The notes beneath the pieces were generated by a model. That model made no database searches and was not told where the DNA came from. It worked only from the letters and a program-made list of their open reading frames with translations. A stretch of DNA of 64,000 nt, taken from the NCBI RefSeq assembly GCF_003339505.1, contig NZ_QPIW01000022.1, positions 1 to 64,000 of the forward strand. The letters are read 5' to 3'. A program made the position numbers and the translations under genes. This DNA is from Runella aurantiaca (GTDB lineage: Bacteria; Bacteroidota; Bacteroidia; Cytophagales; Spirosomataceae). Shown one piece after another: positions 42,956-50,860 of the stretch (position 1 is its first letter; every line of letters begins with the position of its first letter).

Positions 42956-45619
42956 TTAAAAATTTTTGGGTTGTCTGTTGATAAGGTCTAAATCGTATTT
43001 TGATTTTACATATTCATAAGTTATTGAAAGAGAGTTTGTTACTGCCTGAGTTGGAGCCTTGTTTTCGTTTCTTTCATGTTGACGGAAACGAATTGTCTTT
43101 TTTACCTCTTTTTCGGTTCTTGGAGCCTCCATTTGTAGAATTTCCTGAAAAACACTGTCTTTATCCGGTGCCTCTTTGTGATGTATACGACGATATTTCT
43201 CCATGAAAATTGTATAAATCAAAGGAGCACGTATATAAAGGAAGGGGCCCTCAAACCTAAAATGAATTCCTTCGTGAATTTGATGTTGGTCGAACATTAC
43301 TTGCAGAGTGTTAAAAAATTCAGCAAGTATTGAATTGACATTATTTATACTTTGCTGGCGACTTATGGATTTTCTTCCTATTTCGGTAAACTCGTCCAAA
43401 ATGTCTTCTCTATCAGTGTACTCACAAAGCGCTATATGCCCTTCGCATGTCAAAACAAAAGCACAGGCCATCGTTTGAGCCATATTGCTAAACAGGCGTT
43501 CATTTAATCCTTCATTAATAAAACCTGATTTAAACCGATCATACAGGGTTGCATAAGCAGAATCATATGATTTTTTTATCAATGCCCTGTGTTTCAGTAA
43601 TTCAACCGTAATCATTCCCAGTCCATTTTCCTGAAGCTCAGATAACCGGGTGAAAGCAATAATTTGCTCCTTTGTTTTTTGGTGTGATTCAATGGGGATA
43701 AAAAGGCAGCGTGAAAAAAAGATAGAATTTTGAGGGAGGTAGTTGCTGGTCAGCATTAAGGCGGAATGAATATCAATACTCTCTGTTTCAGTTTTATTAC
43801 GGCTATTGTCTGGTGTTTTATGGTAGCCTGTGTTGTCATACACAGCCTGTAATAATCCTTCCTGAGGCAAGTTATTCACAAATTCATCCATCCATAGGCA
43901 TGTGTTTGACGATTGGCTCATGAGTTTTATAAGCGCTGCATCGGTATTTTTAGATTTAAGGTTTATGTCGTCCTGCTTAAAACCAAAAAGATACGTCAGG
44001 CTTCGGATGATGCTGCTCTTACCTGTACCGGCGGGACCTTTCGCATAAAGTATAGGGGAAGTTGGCTTATGCAGAATCACTAAATCCCTGAAAAGCGACA
44101 TAATATAGAAACAAGCCGGCAGAAATGCATTCTCTTTTAAATGTGCTTCCTGGAATAGATTAAACCAATCATTGAACTTAATCGGATAGTCCGACAGCGT
44201 AAAACGATGTCTTTTGTTGGTATTGATGCGTGGAATTGAAATACACCAATCTTTGAATGATACAATACCAAACTCGTCAGGACTGATTATTTCTCCCTCG
44301 GGAGTTACAGCATGGTTGGCAAACAAAAATAATTCTGATTCACGATGAAGGCCAAAACGGTTAATTTTGACGGCTTTAGAGAAGCTTTTTAAGGCAAAGA
44401 GATGGGCATGAATTTCTGATAAATGATCGTCATTCGCTTTAAAACTTAGCTGTTTTGCCGTAATCAGGTTTTTCATCCGTTTGGATGAGCAAAAACCATC
44501 ATGTTCCACTTCCAAAAAAACGGTATCCCCATTTTTGGGGCGTAACTCCAATACCCACGTAATCTGTTGGTTTTCATCTTCTGTGCAGTATTTAATGAAC
44601 AAGTGAAAATTGGCAACATTCTCCCAGTTTTTCTTTCCTAACACCCAAATACTTCCATCCTTTCGATAATCAACCGTACTGTATTGGGACCGATTTAGTG
44701 CATAGGTATCCTTTTTTTGCTTTGTTGAATCCAAATGTACCCCGTAATTAACCACTCGTACCCCAGAAAGAATGTCGTGCAGCTGTTTGTCACCAATTGC
44801 GTCGGCAATGTCATAACCATCATTTCGTTCGGGAAACAGGTCAATAATTTCAAAATCAATTCCGTGTTTCTCTAAGTTTTTAATACTTGAAGCTTCCAGT
44901 CTGCCAGCCTTATCAGCATCACACAGCCATATTACCTTTCGTCCTTTCAATGGAGTAATTTTGGTATCTGTCAAACCGTTGGCGGAACCGCAGGCTACCC
45001 AATCAAATTGAGAGTAGAAAAAGGATGCGATTACCTTGGTTTTCTCGGATTCCACCACAATGACCATCTTTTGCTTTTCAGGGTCCAATAAATCTTCTCC
45101 GTAGAGGCACATTCCATACTTTTTGCCATCGGGAGGTTGTTTTAATGAATGACTGGTAAAAGCCTTATCACGGTGTCCATCAGATTTGTAGAGTATCCAT
45201 TTGGCGTTTACAATTTCCTTTTTTTCATTTTTAAGAATAAAAACAGTCCTTCCTTTTTGATCTGTCCCTACACTGTGTTTTGAGAGGTGCTTTTTGGTAA
45301 TTCCCAGTGATTGGCAGTAGACATGGAATGCGCTTTCCTGATTCTCATTCCATGTCTTGTATTGCTCCTGTTTGTAAACATCAGGTAACAGTGTTTCGGA
45401 GTCTGAGCCGACATTTACCGATGAAATGGTAGTTGAAAACGACGGTAAATTAGGCTTAGAATGGTGCCCACAGCTATTAGTTCTTTCACATTTTCCGAAT
45501 TCTTCACTGAGTCGAACACCGTCTTTTTCGTAATATCTAAAACTTTTAGGGTCACCGCAGGAAGGGCATCTGCCTTTCTTTTTAGGATGCTTTTCAAATT
45601 GAAAGGGCATTTTTGACAT
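42956..45619 (-). CDS. Zinc-finger/Toprim/AAA primase-helicase-like replication protein
   Basis: 887 residues. Cys18, Cys21, Cys44 and Cys50 form an N-terminal zinc ribbon (RCPSCGDP, CERTNSC). A Toprim domain follows at about 183-275: Glu190 in VVESEKT and the DxD at 234-236 in LCDADKAG. After a central region of unknown type (about 300-480) comes a P-loop ATPase with Walker A GPAGTGKSS (528-536) and Walker B CLWMDEF (574-580). This is the order of primase-helicases of plasmids, satellites and integrative elements; it probably starts replication at the nearby array. Upstream is an AlpA-like gene. Confidence 0.82.
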   Translation of the reverse strand: MSKMPFQFEKHPKKKGRCPSCGDPKSFRYYEKDGVRLSEEFGKCERTNSCGHHSKPNLPSFSTTISSVNVGSDSETLLPDVYKQEQYKTWNENQESAFHVYCQSLGITKKHLSKHSVGTDQKGRTVFILKNEKKEIVNAKWILYKSDGHRDKAFTSHSLKQPPDGKKYGMCLYGEDLLDPEKQKMVIVVESEKTKVIASFFYSQFDWVACGSANGLTDTKITPLKGRKVIWLCDADKAGRLEASSIKNLEKHGIDFEIIDLFPERNDGYDIADAIGDKQLHDILSGVRVVNYGVHLDSTKQKKDTYALNRSQYSTVDYRKDGSIWVLGKKNWENVANFHLFIKYCTEDENQQITWVLELRPKNGDTVFLEVEHDGFCSSKRMKNLITAKQLSFKANDDHLSEIHAHLFALKSFSKAVKINRFGLHRESELFLFANHAVTPEGEIISPDEFGIVSFKDWCISIPRINTNKRHRFTLSDYPIKFNDWFNLFQEAHLKENAFLPACFYIMSLFRDLVILHKPTSPILYAKGPAGTGKSSIIRSLTYLFGFKQDDINLKSKNTDAALIKLMSQSSNTCLWMDEFVNNLPQEGLLQAVYDNTGYHKTPDNSRNKTETESIDIHSALMLTSNYLPQNSIFFSRCLFIPIESHQKTKEQIIAFTRLSELQENGLGMITVELLKHRALIKKSYDSAYATLYDRFKSGFINEGLNERLFSNMAQTMACAFVLTCEGHIALCEYTDREDILDEFTEIGRKSISRQQSINNVNSILAEFFNTLQVMFDQHQIHEGIHFRFEGPFLYIRAPLIYTIFMEKYRRIHHKEAPDKDSVFQEILQMEAPRTEKEVKKTIRFRQHERNENKAPTQAVTNSLSITYEYVKSKYDLDLINRQPKNF

Positions 45620-45738
45620 CGCTTTATGGAGTAAATTTAGGCAATAGTGTAGCCACCGTAGGTTTTCTACAGTTGGGACTTGTTGGAAGAGGAGATGATT
45701 AATTGATAGGGGAGTGGTGTTCCCTGATTTGAGAAGGA

Positions 45739-46032
45739 TTAAAAGAAATCTTCTGGAAATAGCTTATTTAAATCAGAAGCATATACGAATACCATTCCGC
45801 CGATCTTCACGGTTCGGAATGCTCCATCCCTTTTAAATTGCTCGAATTTGGACCTTGACCATCCCATTTTTTTGCAAACTTCAGCTGGGCGTAATTTGTC
45901 TGGGGACGTAAATGTTTCCTGTCGATTTTCAAGCAACCGAGTAATACGCTCAAAGTGCTGGGTCATTTCTGACATTAATTTGGAGTAGTCTACTGCCTGA
46001 GGACCGGGGTCGTGTTTGGGATTTTGCTTCAT
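45739..46032 (-). CDS. AlpA/excisionase-like helix-turn-helix protein
   Basis: 97 residues from the ATG at 46032; an earlier in-frame ATG at 46083 gives a less likely hydrophobic leader. The C-terminal half (LRPAEVCKKMGWSRSKFEQF, then GGMVFVYASDLNKLF) is a MerR/AlpA-type helix-turn-helix 17 domain. Such proteins in integrative elements act as excisionase or as activator of integrase. It sits between the primase gene and the integrase accessory gene. Confidence 0.8.
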   Translation of the reverse strand: MKQNPKHDPGPQAVDYSKLMSEMTQHFERITRLLENRQETFTSPDKLRPAEVCKKMGWSRSKFEQFKRDGAFRTVKIGGMVFVYASDLNKLFPEDFF

Positions 46033-46151
46033 GGTAATGAGGGTTGAAAAAATCTGGTATGATTTACTATGCAATATTAACAAAATAGATTTAATCGTTC
46101 AAACAAAACATTTAAAATAATAGCGTTCTTTCTGAAATTCTGAAAAATCGG

Positions 46152-46961
46152 CTAAATAAAATTAAAGGAAACAGGGTGAAAATGCTCCTCAAGTAACGCT
46201 TGAATGTTGTCTATAATTTTGATATACAGTGAATTGTGGGTGGGATTAGACTCAATAAAGGCCTTTTTAAAGTCACCATGCGTAAAATCAAGAATTGAAG
46301 CTCCTAAACGATTATATTCCGAATTAGTATTCTTGAAGTTGATATAAAGCACTTTCCATGTCCAAATTTCGTCAGCATATTTTTCTTTAAATTGACTTAA
46401 CGAAGGAATAGTTTTGGAATAATAAGTAAACAACTCCAATGGGCTTATATTGTAAGTACCATGAATAGCTTCCTTAAGCAGTGAGGTATCTTCATTAGGG
46501 AATTCCTGAGTCAAGTACGTTATCATACTTTGGTTTAACAATTTGTTTACTATATTATCCAACTCATAATCCTCATATTTAAACCCTTCCAACAGTTTAT
46601 TGATATCAAACTCTTCCATGGTTGTCTGGGACCTATTCTGCCTTACAAAACTTAAATAAGCTCTGCTTATATGGTCCATTAGAAACATACTCTCTCGATC
46701 AAGCAATTTTTGGATGTCTTTGCTCAGCGTATTTAACTCATTGACGGTACACCATAAGTTAGTTGCACTTTTAATTTTAGCGGTCAGCCGATTAAAGGTG
46801 ATACGAACGTATACAGTATGTCTCCACAAAGTGGGGTCTTTTTCTGTTTCATCATTATCGACAACGGGACGTATGTACAAATTCAGGTAATGTTTAACGG
46901 TAATTTTTTTATCCGTAAAATTCACAAGATCAATCTTGTCCTGACTCAGTTCCTCCGTCAT
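46152..46961 (-). CDS. Integrase-associated accessory protein, arm-domain-like start
   Basis: 269 residues from the ATG at 46961 (MTEELSQDK); the open frame runs further upstream inside the integrase gene. The segment KHYLNLYIRPVVDNDETEK and HTVYVRITFNRLTAKIKS resembles the arm-DNA-binding strand pattern of Bacteroidota integrases, but no catalytic domain follows; the rest is helical. The start overlaps the end of the integrase gene by 32 bp, so translation is coupled. Probably a recombination directionality or arm-site co-binding factor; inference. Confidence 0.6.
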   Translation of the reverse strand: MTEELSQDKIDLVNFTDKKITVKHYLNLYIRPVVDNDETEKDPTLWRHTVYVRITFNRLTAKIKSATNLWCTVNELNTLSKDIQKLLDRESMFLMDHISRAYLSFVRQNRSQTTMEEFDINKLLEGFKYEDYELDNIVNKLLNQSMITYLTQEFPNEDTSLLKEAIHGTYNISPLELFTYYSKTIPSLSQFKEKYADEIWTWKVLYINFKNTNSEYNRLGASILDFTHGDFKKAFIESNPTHNSLYIKIIDNIQALLEEHFHPVSFNFI

Positions 46962-48147
46962 TGGAAGGTGAGCTGTTTTGTTTAAAGATTTTTTTGAGGG
47001 CTGCATTTTGGATTTGTTGTACTGCATGAATGTATTTGTCAGTCTGCTCTCGTTTACTGTGCTGAAGTTGTAATTGAACCAGCTTGTCATCTCCTGACAG
47101 CATGTAGAGAGTTGTCCCAAAGGTATCTCTTGATGCTCTAAAATACAATTTTGGGTCAACATCCGCCATAACTGCAATAATTTTCAACAGGCTATTTACT
47201 TTTTGGCTAGTCATCCCTTTGAAAATCCTTACATTATTTCTTTGCGGAAGGTACTTCTTGATAATTCTTGCGGGTGCACCGTCAAACAATAGGGATAGCA
47301 GCTTATAATCCCATTTGCCTGTTTTTATTGATTGGTATTTTAAGTCCTCGCCATCTTCAGTAAAAATAATTTTTTCTCGGGTTAGGGCATAGCTGTCGCA
47401 ATGTCTCAAACCGGTATAGCAACTGAATAAAAACATATCCCTTGCCATTTCCAGCTCCTTTTGTTCCGGTGTAAACTCAAGCATTTCGATTCGTTTCCTC
47501 TGTTCAGGCAGTAGAAAAATTGTGTCTGTTGGCTCAGTAACTAGCTTAAACTTTCGATAGGGGTTTTTACCTTCTGCCAGTAAATCATGGAGGATGGCCA
47601 GATTAATGTATTTACGAAGGTGACGATGATACTTCTCTATCGTATTGATGTGTTTTCCTTCCTTACGGAGAAAAATATCAAAGTCCTGTAAAAGTGAATA
47701 CGTCAAGTCTTCAAATTCTACCTGTTTTTTAAACAAGCACAACGTATTGAAGGTAACAGTTTGGGTCACGATTGTAGCTTTAGCCAATTGAGGTTGTTTG
47801 GCTAGCTGCTGGCGATAGAATTCTGTGAAACTCAATGTATCAACCTTTTTGACCGGTTTTAACGATTTGAGAAAATGTTTAAAATCATTTAAGCTAAACT
47901 TCTTATGGGTAGCTCTGTAATGAATTTCGAAGTTTTCAAGTTCTCCGATTTTTTCCCGCAGCATCCTGGCAGTGTAGGGGTCTTTGGCAGTGTTCTTTTT
48001 ATCATCCCATTCTTTAAGCGTCAGGTGCAGTCGGGTTGAAAAATAGCGCCTGGCTCCACCTAAGTAAGCTTGAATCTGCACCAATCCTTTGCCTTTTTTC
48101 TGAATTTCTTTCTTACGATCGAAAACTAACTCATACTTTACTTTCAT
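46930..48147 (-). CDS. Tyrosine site-specific recombinase (integrase)
   Basis: 405 residues from the ATG at 48147; the open frame extends upstream to 48288 but has no domain. Domains: arm-binding N-terminus (about 1-65), SAM-like core-binding domain (about 105-200), catalytic domain (about 215-385). Catalytic residues: Arg248 in TGLRHCD, Lys276 or nearby in SIKTGKWD, Arg340 in FRASRDTFGT, His363 in LQHSKRE and Tyr372 in TDKYIHA. The box usually HxxR reads RASR, so the first His is replaced by Arg. It lies 320 bp from the tRNA-Asp site it uses. Confidence 0.93.
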   Translation of the reverse strand: MKVKYELVFDRKKEIQKKGKGLVQIQAYLGGARRYFSTRLHLTLKEWDDKKNTAKDPYTARMLREKIGELENFEIHYRATHKKFSLNDFKHFLKSLKPVKKVDTLSFTEFYRQQLAKQPQLAKATIVTQTVTFNTLCLFKKQVEFEDLTYSLLQDFDIFLRKEGKHINTIEKYHRHLRKYINLAILHDLLAEGKNPYRKFKLVTEPTDTIFLLPEQRKRIEMLEFTPEQKELEMARDMFLFSCYTGLRHCDSYALTREKIIFTEDGEDLKYQSIKTGKWDYKLLSLLFDGAPARIIKKYLPQRNNVRIFKGMTSQKVNSLLKIIAVMADVDPKLYFRASRDTFGTTLYMLSGDDKLVQLQLQHSKREQTDKYIHAVQQIQNAALKKIFKQNSSPSNDGGTESGQD

Positions 48148-48171
48148 TGTGCTTGTGTTTTTAAGTTCGCA

Positions 48172-48376
48172 CAAACATAAGTATTGGAAAACAGGAAAAA
48201 CAGGTATCAAAAAAGTAGCAAAAAATCTGCTATGATATGGTAAAACATAGTAAGAAAAATGCCAAAACGGGTGGCACCGGAAATTCAACCGTTGCTCAAT
48301 TTTCAGCCTTTTTTAAATGGTATGATAGAAGAAGTTTTAATAAAACAGTGTGGCAGGTATCAAAAAAGTATCAAAG
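48172..48376 (-). promoter_or_regulatory. Integrase promoter and candidate arm-binding sites
   Basis: The minus strand reads TATGTTTG at 48172-48179, an exact TAnnTTTG -7 match, 25 bases before the integrase start. GGTATCAAAAAAGTA occurs as direct repeats at 48203 and 48356, with related GGTATGAT at 48319. The other end of the island has GGGTATCAT twice, 12 bp apart (25625 and 25637). Repeats of this kind at both ends fit integrase arm sites, with self-regulation by the protein. Confidence 0.5.
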
Positions 48377-48427
48377 CTGTTAGTGTATGATTTTTTAAAA
48401 AAGTGCCCTAGAAGCGTCAGAAAGGGT

Positions 48428-48482
48428 ATAAAACAAAAAAAGCTCAGATTTCTCTGAGCTTCCAAGCGGTCCGGACGGGACT
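48428..48482 (-). repeat. attR, right direct repeat with tRNA-Asp terminator
   Basis: Matches 25524-25578. It comprises the terminator hairpin AAGCTCAGA/TCTGAGCTT (48440-48462 with its T tract on the minus strand) and the last bases of the intact tRNA-Asp. The crossover lies somewhere within this identity. Confidence 0.88.
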
Positions 48483-48540
48483 CGAACCCGCGACCCCCTG
48501 CGTGACAGGCAGGTATTCTAACCAGCTGAACTACCGAACC
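48467..48540 (-). tRNA. tRNA-Asp (GTC), island target
   Basis: 74 nucleotides, cloverleaf intact. Acceptor GGTTCGG pairs with CCGGACC (one G-U), anticodon stem CCTGC/GCAGG encloses a 7-base loop with GTC, T arm GCGGGTTCGAGTCCCGT is standard. CCA is not encoded. The D arm has CTGG where the upstream copy has TTGG. The 3' end is the island's attachment site. Confidence 0.96.
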
Positions 48541-48578
48541 ATTTTTACTTTGAAAGAACGTTACTAAAACACTGTTGG

Positions 48579-48652
48579 CGGTCCGGACGGGACTCGAACC
48601 CGCGACCCCCTGCGTGACAGGCAGGTATTCTAACCAACTGAACTACCGAACC
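48579..48652 (-). tRNA. tRNA-Asp (GTC), upstream tandem copy
   Basis: 74 nucleotides, identical to the other copy except in the D-stem (TTGG for CTGG). The 38-bp spacer between the two copies is AT-rich with no terminator, so both are probably co-transcribed from the right and processed. Confidence 0.96.
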
Positions 48653-48817
48653 AAGATTTACTTTTTGCGTTTTGGTTTCTGCTAAAAGTGGTGCAAAAGT
48701 AGTATTTTTAGCGTTCAATGCAATACATTCGCCAAATAAAAACACGCTTTTTTTATAAAAAAATGTGTTTTTATGTTCGAAAATTCTCATTTCTAAAGAG
48801 TTACAAAATTAAATAAA

Positions 48818-49918
48818 ATGACGCTTGTCAAAGAAATTACCCATTATTTAGAACAACTTGCGCCCCTTTCTTACCAAGAGTCGTATGATAATGCAGGTTT
48901 GATTGTGGGAAATCCCCAAATTGAGGTGACCGGCGTACTGTTGACGCTTGACTCGACGGAGGCCGTAGTGGAGGAGGCCATCGCCAAAGGTTGTAATCTG
49001 ATTGTGGCGCACCATCCGATTGTGTTTAAAGGACTTAAAAAATTAAACGGGCGCAACTACGTTGAGCGGACTATCATCAAAGCCATTAAAAATGACATTG
49101 CCATTTACGCCATCCACACCAATCTGGACCATGTAATGGGGGGAGTAAACTCAATGATTGCCGAGCGACTTCAACTTCAAAATGTCAGGATTTTAGCGCC
49201 GAAATCGGATACCCTACTAAAATTAGTTAGTTTTGTCCCGACGGAAGTTACCCAAATCGTCTTGGACGCACTGTATGAAGCGGGTGTGGGGGCTATTGGA
49301 AATTATGACCATTGTAGTTTTCGGGTAAATGGCACCGGAACATTCCGACCCAATGAAGTGGCGCAACCCTTCATCGGGAGTGCTCTGAAAGACGAAGAAG
49401 TAACGGAAAATCGCATTGAGGTAATCTTTCCAGCCCATTTGCAGGGGAAAGTACTCAATGAGCTCAAACAAGCCCATCCATACGAAGAAGTAGCGTATTA
49501 TATTTCAGCGTTGCAAAATCTAAACCAAGAAGTGGGAGCGGGAGCCGTAGGCGAATTGTCGAATGCGATGACGGGAGATGAATTTTTAACGCATTTGAAA
49601 GATACAATGGGCTTGCAGATGATTCGCCATACCGCTTTGGTGAGCGATTCTATCAAAAAAGTAGCAGTATGCGGGGGGGCAGGCGGTTTTCTTCTCAATG
49701 ATGCTATTGGAGTCAAAGCCGATGTTTTTGTGACGGCCGATTATAAGTACCACGAGTTTTTTGATGCCGACGGACGAATTCTCATTTGTGATGTCGGACA
49801 TTATGAAAGTGAAGTTTACACAAAAGAATTATTACAACGATATTTGTCGAAAAAATTCGTTAATTTTGCGACAATTTTGTCGGAAACTAATACAAATCCA
49901 GTCTTTTACCGCTCTTGA
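48818..49918 (+). CDS. Nif3-like dinuclear metal centre protein
   Basis: 366 residues, an NIF3/YbgI-family protein with an inserted CutA-like domain (about 125-250). Metal ligands: AHHPIVFKG near 65-72, THTNLDHVMGG near 100 and the C-terminal VGHYESE. Members form hexameric rings; the exact reaction is not settled. Plus strand, 165 bp from the tRNA pair. Followed 42 bp later by the zinc-ribbon gene, the common Bacteroidota pair, so probably an operon. Confidence 0.93.
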   Translation: MTLVKEITHYLEQLAPLSYQESYDNAGLIVGNPQIEVTGVLLTLDSTEAVVEEAIAKGCNLIVAHHPIVFKGLKKLNGRNYVERTIIKAIKNDIAIYAIHTNLDHVMGGVNSMIAERLQLQNVRILAPKSDTLLKLVSFVPTEVTQIVLDALYEAGVGAIGNYDHCSFRVNGTGTFRPNEVAQPFIGSALKDEEVTENRIEVIFPAHLQGKVLNELKQAHPYEEVAYYISALQNLNQEVGAGAVGELSNAMTGDEFLTHLKDTMGLQMIRHTALVSDSIKKVAVCGGAGGFLLNDAIGVKADVFVTADYKYHEFFDADGRILICDVGHYESEVYTKELLQRYLSKKFVNFATILSETNTNPVFYRS

Positions 49919-49960
49919 GTAAAAGATTGAAAATCGAAAATTGTAAATCGTAAATACTGA

Positions 49961-50692
49961 ATGGAACTGACAGTCGCGCAGAAACTGGACTTGCTCCTTA
50001 AATTGCAAGAAATTGACTCTCAATTAGATGACATCAAAAAAATCCGCGGCGACTTGCCCGAAGAAGTAAGAGATTTAGAAGATGACATTGCAGGATTTGA
50101 AACCCGCATCGGGAAGTTCAACAGCGAAATCAGCGCTCTTGACGATGAAATCAGTCGTTACAAAGCCGCAAAGAAAGACGCGGAAAAACTGATTGCCCGC
50201 TATAAGGAGCAACAGATGAACGTTCGTAACAACCGTGAATACGACGCCATCACCAAAGAAATGGAACTTCAATCGCTTGAAATTGAGCTTGCCGAAAAGA
50301 AATCTCGGGAGGCTGATTACAAAGTGAAGGCCAAAAAAGAAGAAATCGCCGCTACTGACGCTTTGCTCAAAGAGCGTCGCGAAGATTTGAAAGCTAAAAA
50401 ACAAGAGCTGGATGTTATCACTTCTGAAAGTCACGAAGACGAGAAAAAGCTTTTAGAAAAACGCGATCTCCAGGCTACCAAAGTAGAAGACCGCTTGTAT
50501 AAATCCTACACAAAGATTCGTAACAACTCAGGTAATGGCCTTGGCGTAGTAACGGTTCGTCGCGGTGCTTGCGGAGGTTGTTTCAACGTCGTTCCTCCTC
50601 AGCGTCAGGCTGATATTCGTGAGAAAAAGAAAATCATTGTTTGTGAACACTGCGGCCGTATTTTCGCCGACGTAGACACTGAATATAAGTAA
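49961..50692 (+). CDS. Coiled-coil protein with C4 zinc ribbon
   Basis: 243 residues. A long coiled coil (about 10-180) precedes a C-terminal C4 zinc ribbon with GACGGCFNVVPPQ and IVCEHCGRIF. Proteins of this DUF164/CdsZ type are predicted nucleic-acid-binding or chaperone-like. Its position directly after the Nif3-like gene is conserved in the phylum. A strong terminator follows. Confidence 0.9.
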   Translation: MELTVAQKLDLLLKLQEIDSQLDDIKKIRGDLPEEVRDLEDDIAGFETRIGKFNSEISALDDEISRYKAAKKDAEKLIARYKEQQMNVRNNREYDAITKEMELQSLEIELAEKKSREADYKVKAKKEEIAATDALLKERREDLKAKKQELDVITSESHEDEKKLLEKRDLQATKVEDRLYKSYTKIRNNSGNGLGVVTVRRGACGGCFNVVPPQRQADIREKKKIIVCEHCGRIFADVDTEYK

Positions 50693-50743
50693 TCACTCGT
50701 CGGTGATGCTTTTTGTTTGAAGGGCATTGCTATGGTTACCAAC

Positions 50744-50776
50744 AAAAAAGCTGCACAACGACTGTGCAGCTTTTTT
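50744..50776 (+). terminator. Rho-independent terminator after zinc-ribbon gene
   Basis: A 14-bp perfect stem (AAAAAAGCTGCACA with TGTGCAGCTTTTTT), loop ACGAC, T run on both strands. Confidence 0.9.
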
Positions 50777-50786
50777 GGTTTACAAA

Positions 50787-50847
50787 GTATCAGTTGTGAG
50801 CAACCGATACCACAGAGTGTCTTTGGTTGCTCACAACCAAAGACACT
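50787..50847. repeat. Paired hairpins with GTTG-TGAG-CAAC core
   Basis: Hairpin GTATC-(A)GTTG-TGAG-CAAC-(C)GATAC at 50787-50810 and a 14-bp perfect hairpin AGTGTCTTTGGTTG-CTCA-CAACCAAAGACACT at 50816-50847. Both have the same 4-base loop (TGAG or its complement) closed by GTTG/CAAC, as at 20233-20256. They lie between the terminator and the convergent symporter gene and may end the latter. Confidence 0.7.
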
Positions 50848-50860
50848 AGCGGTGAAACTT

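Larger units (their letters stand above)
25524..48482 (-). mobile_element. 23-kb integrative element in tRNA-Asp with defence cargo
   Basis: Bounded by a 55-bp direct repeat of the tRNA-Asp 3' end and its terminator. A tyrosine integrase lies beside the intact tRNA. All genes read in one direction, away from the tRNA, and the region is visibly more AT-rich than the flanks. The core near the integrase holds an accessory protein, an AlpA-like HTH, a primase/helicase, an iteron-like array and a ribbon-helix-helix membrane protein. The distal two thirds is cargo: AbiE, a restriction-modification-like operon, DUF1016 remains and a trypsin-like protease operon. No relaxase, coupling protein, T4SS, capsid or terminase gene is visible. 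Confidence 0.88.

Noticed and set aside
25524-48482. Integrative conjugative element or prophage
   Set aside because: No relaxase, coupling protein, T4SS, capsid, terminase or tail gene is visible, so only an integrative island is claimed.
48545-48790. 81-residue frame on the minus strand
   Set aside because: It is a translation of the tRNA-Asp gene (RIPACHAGGRGFESRPD).
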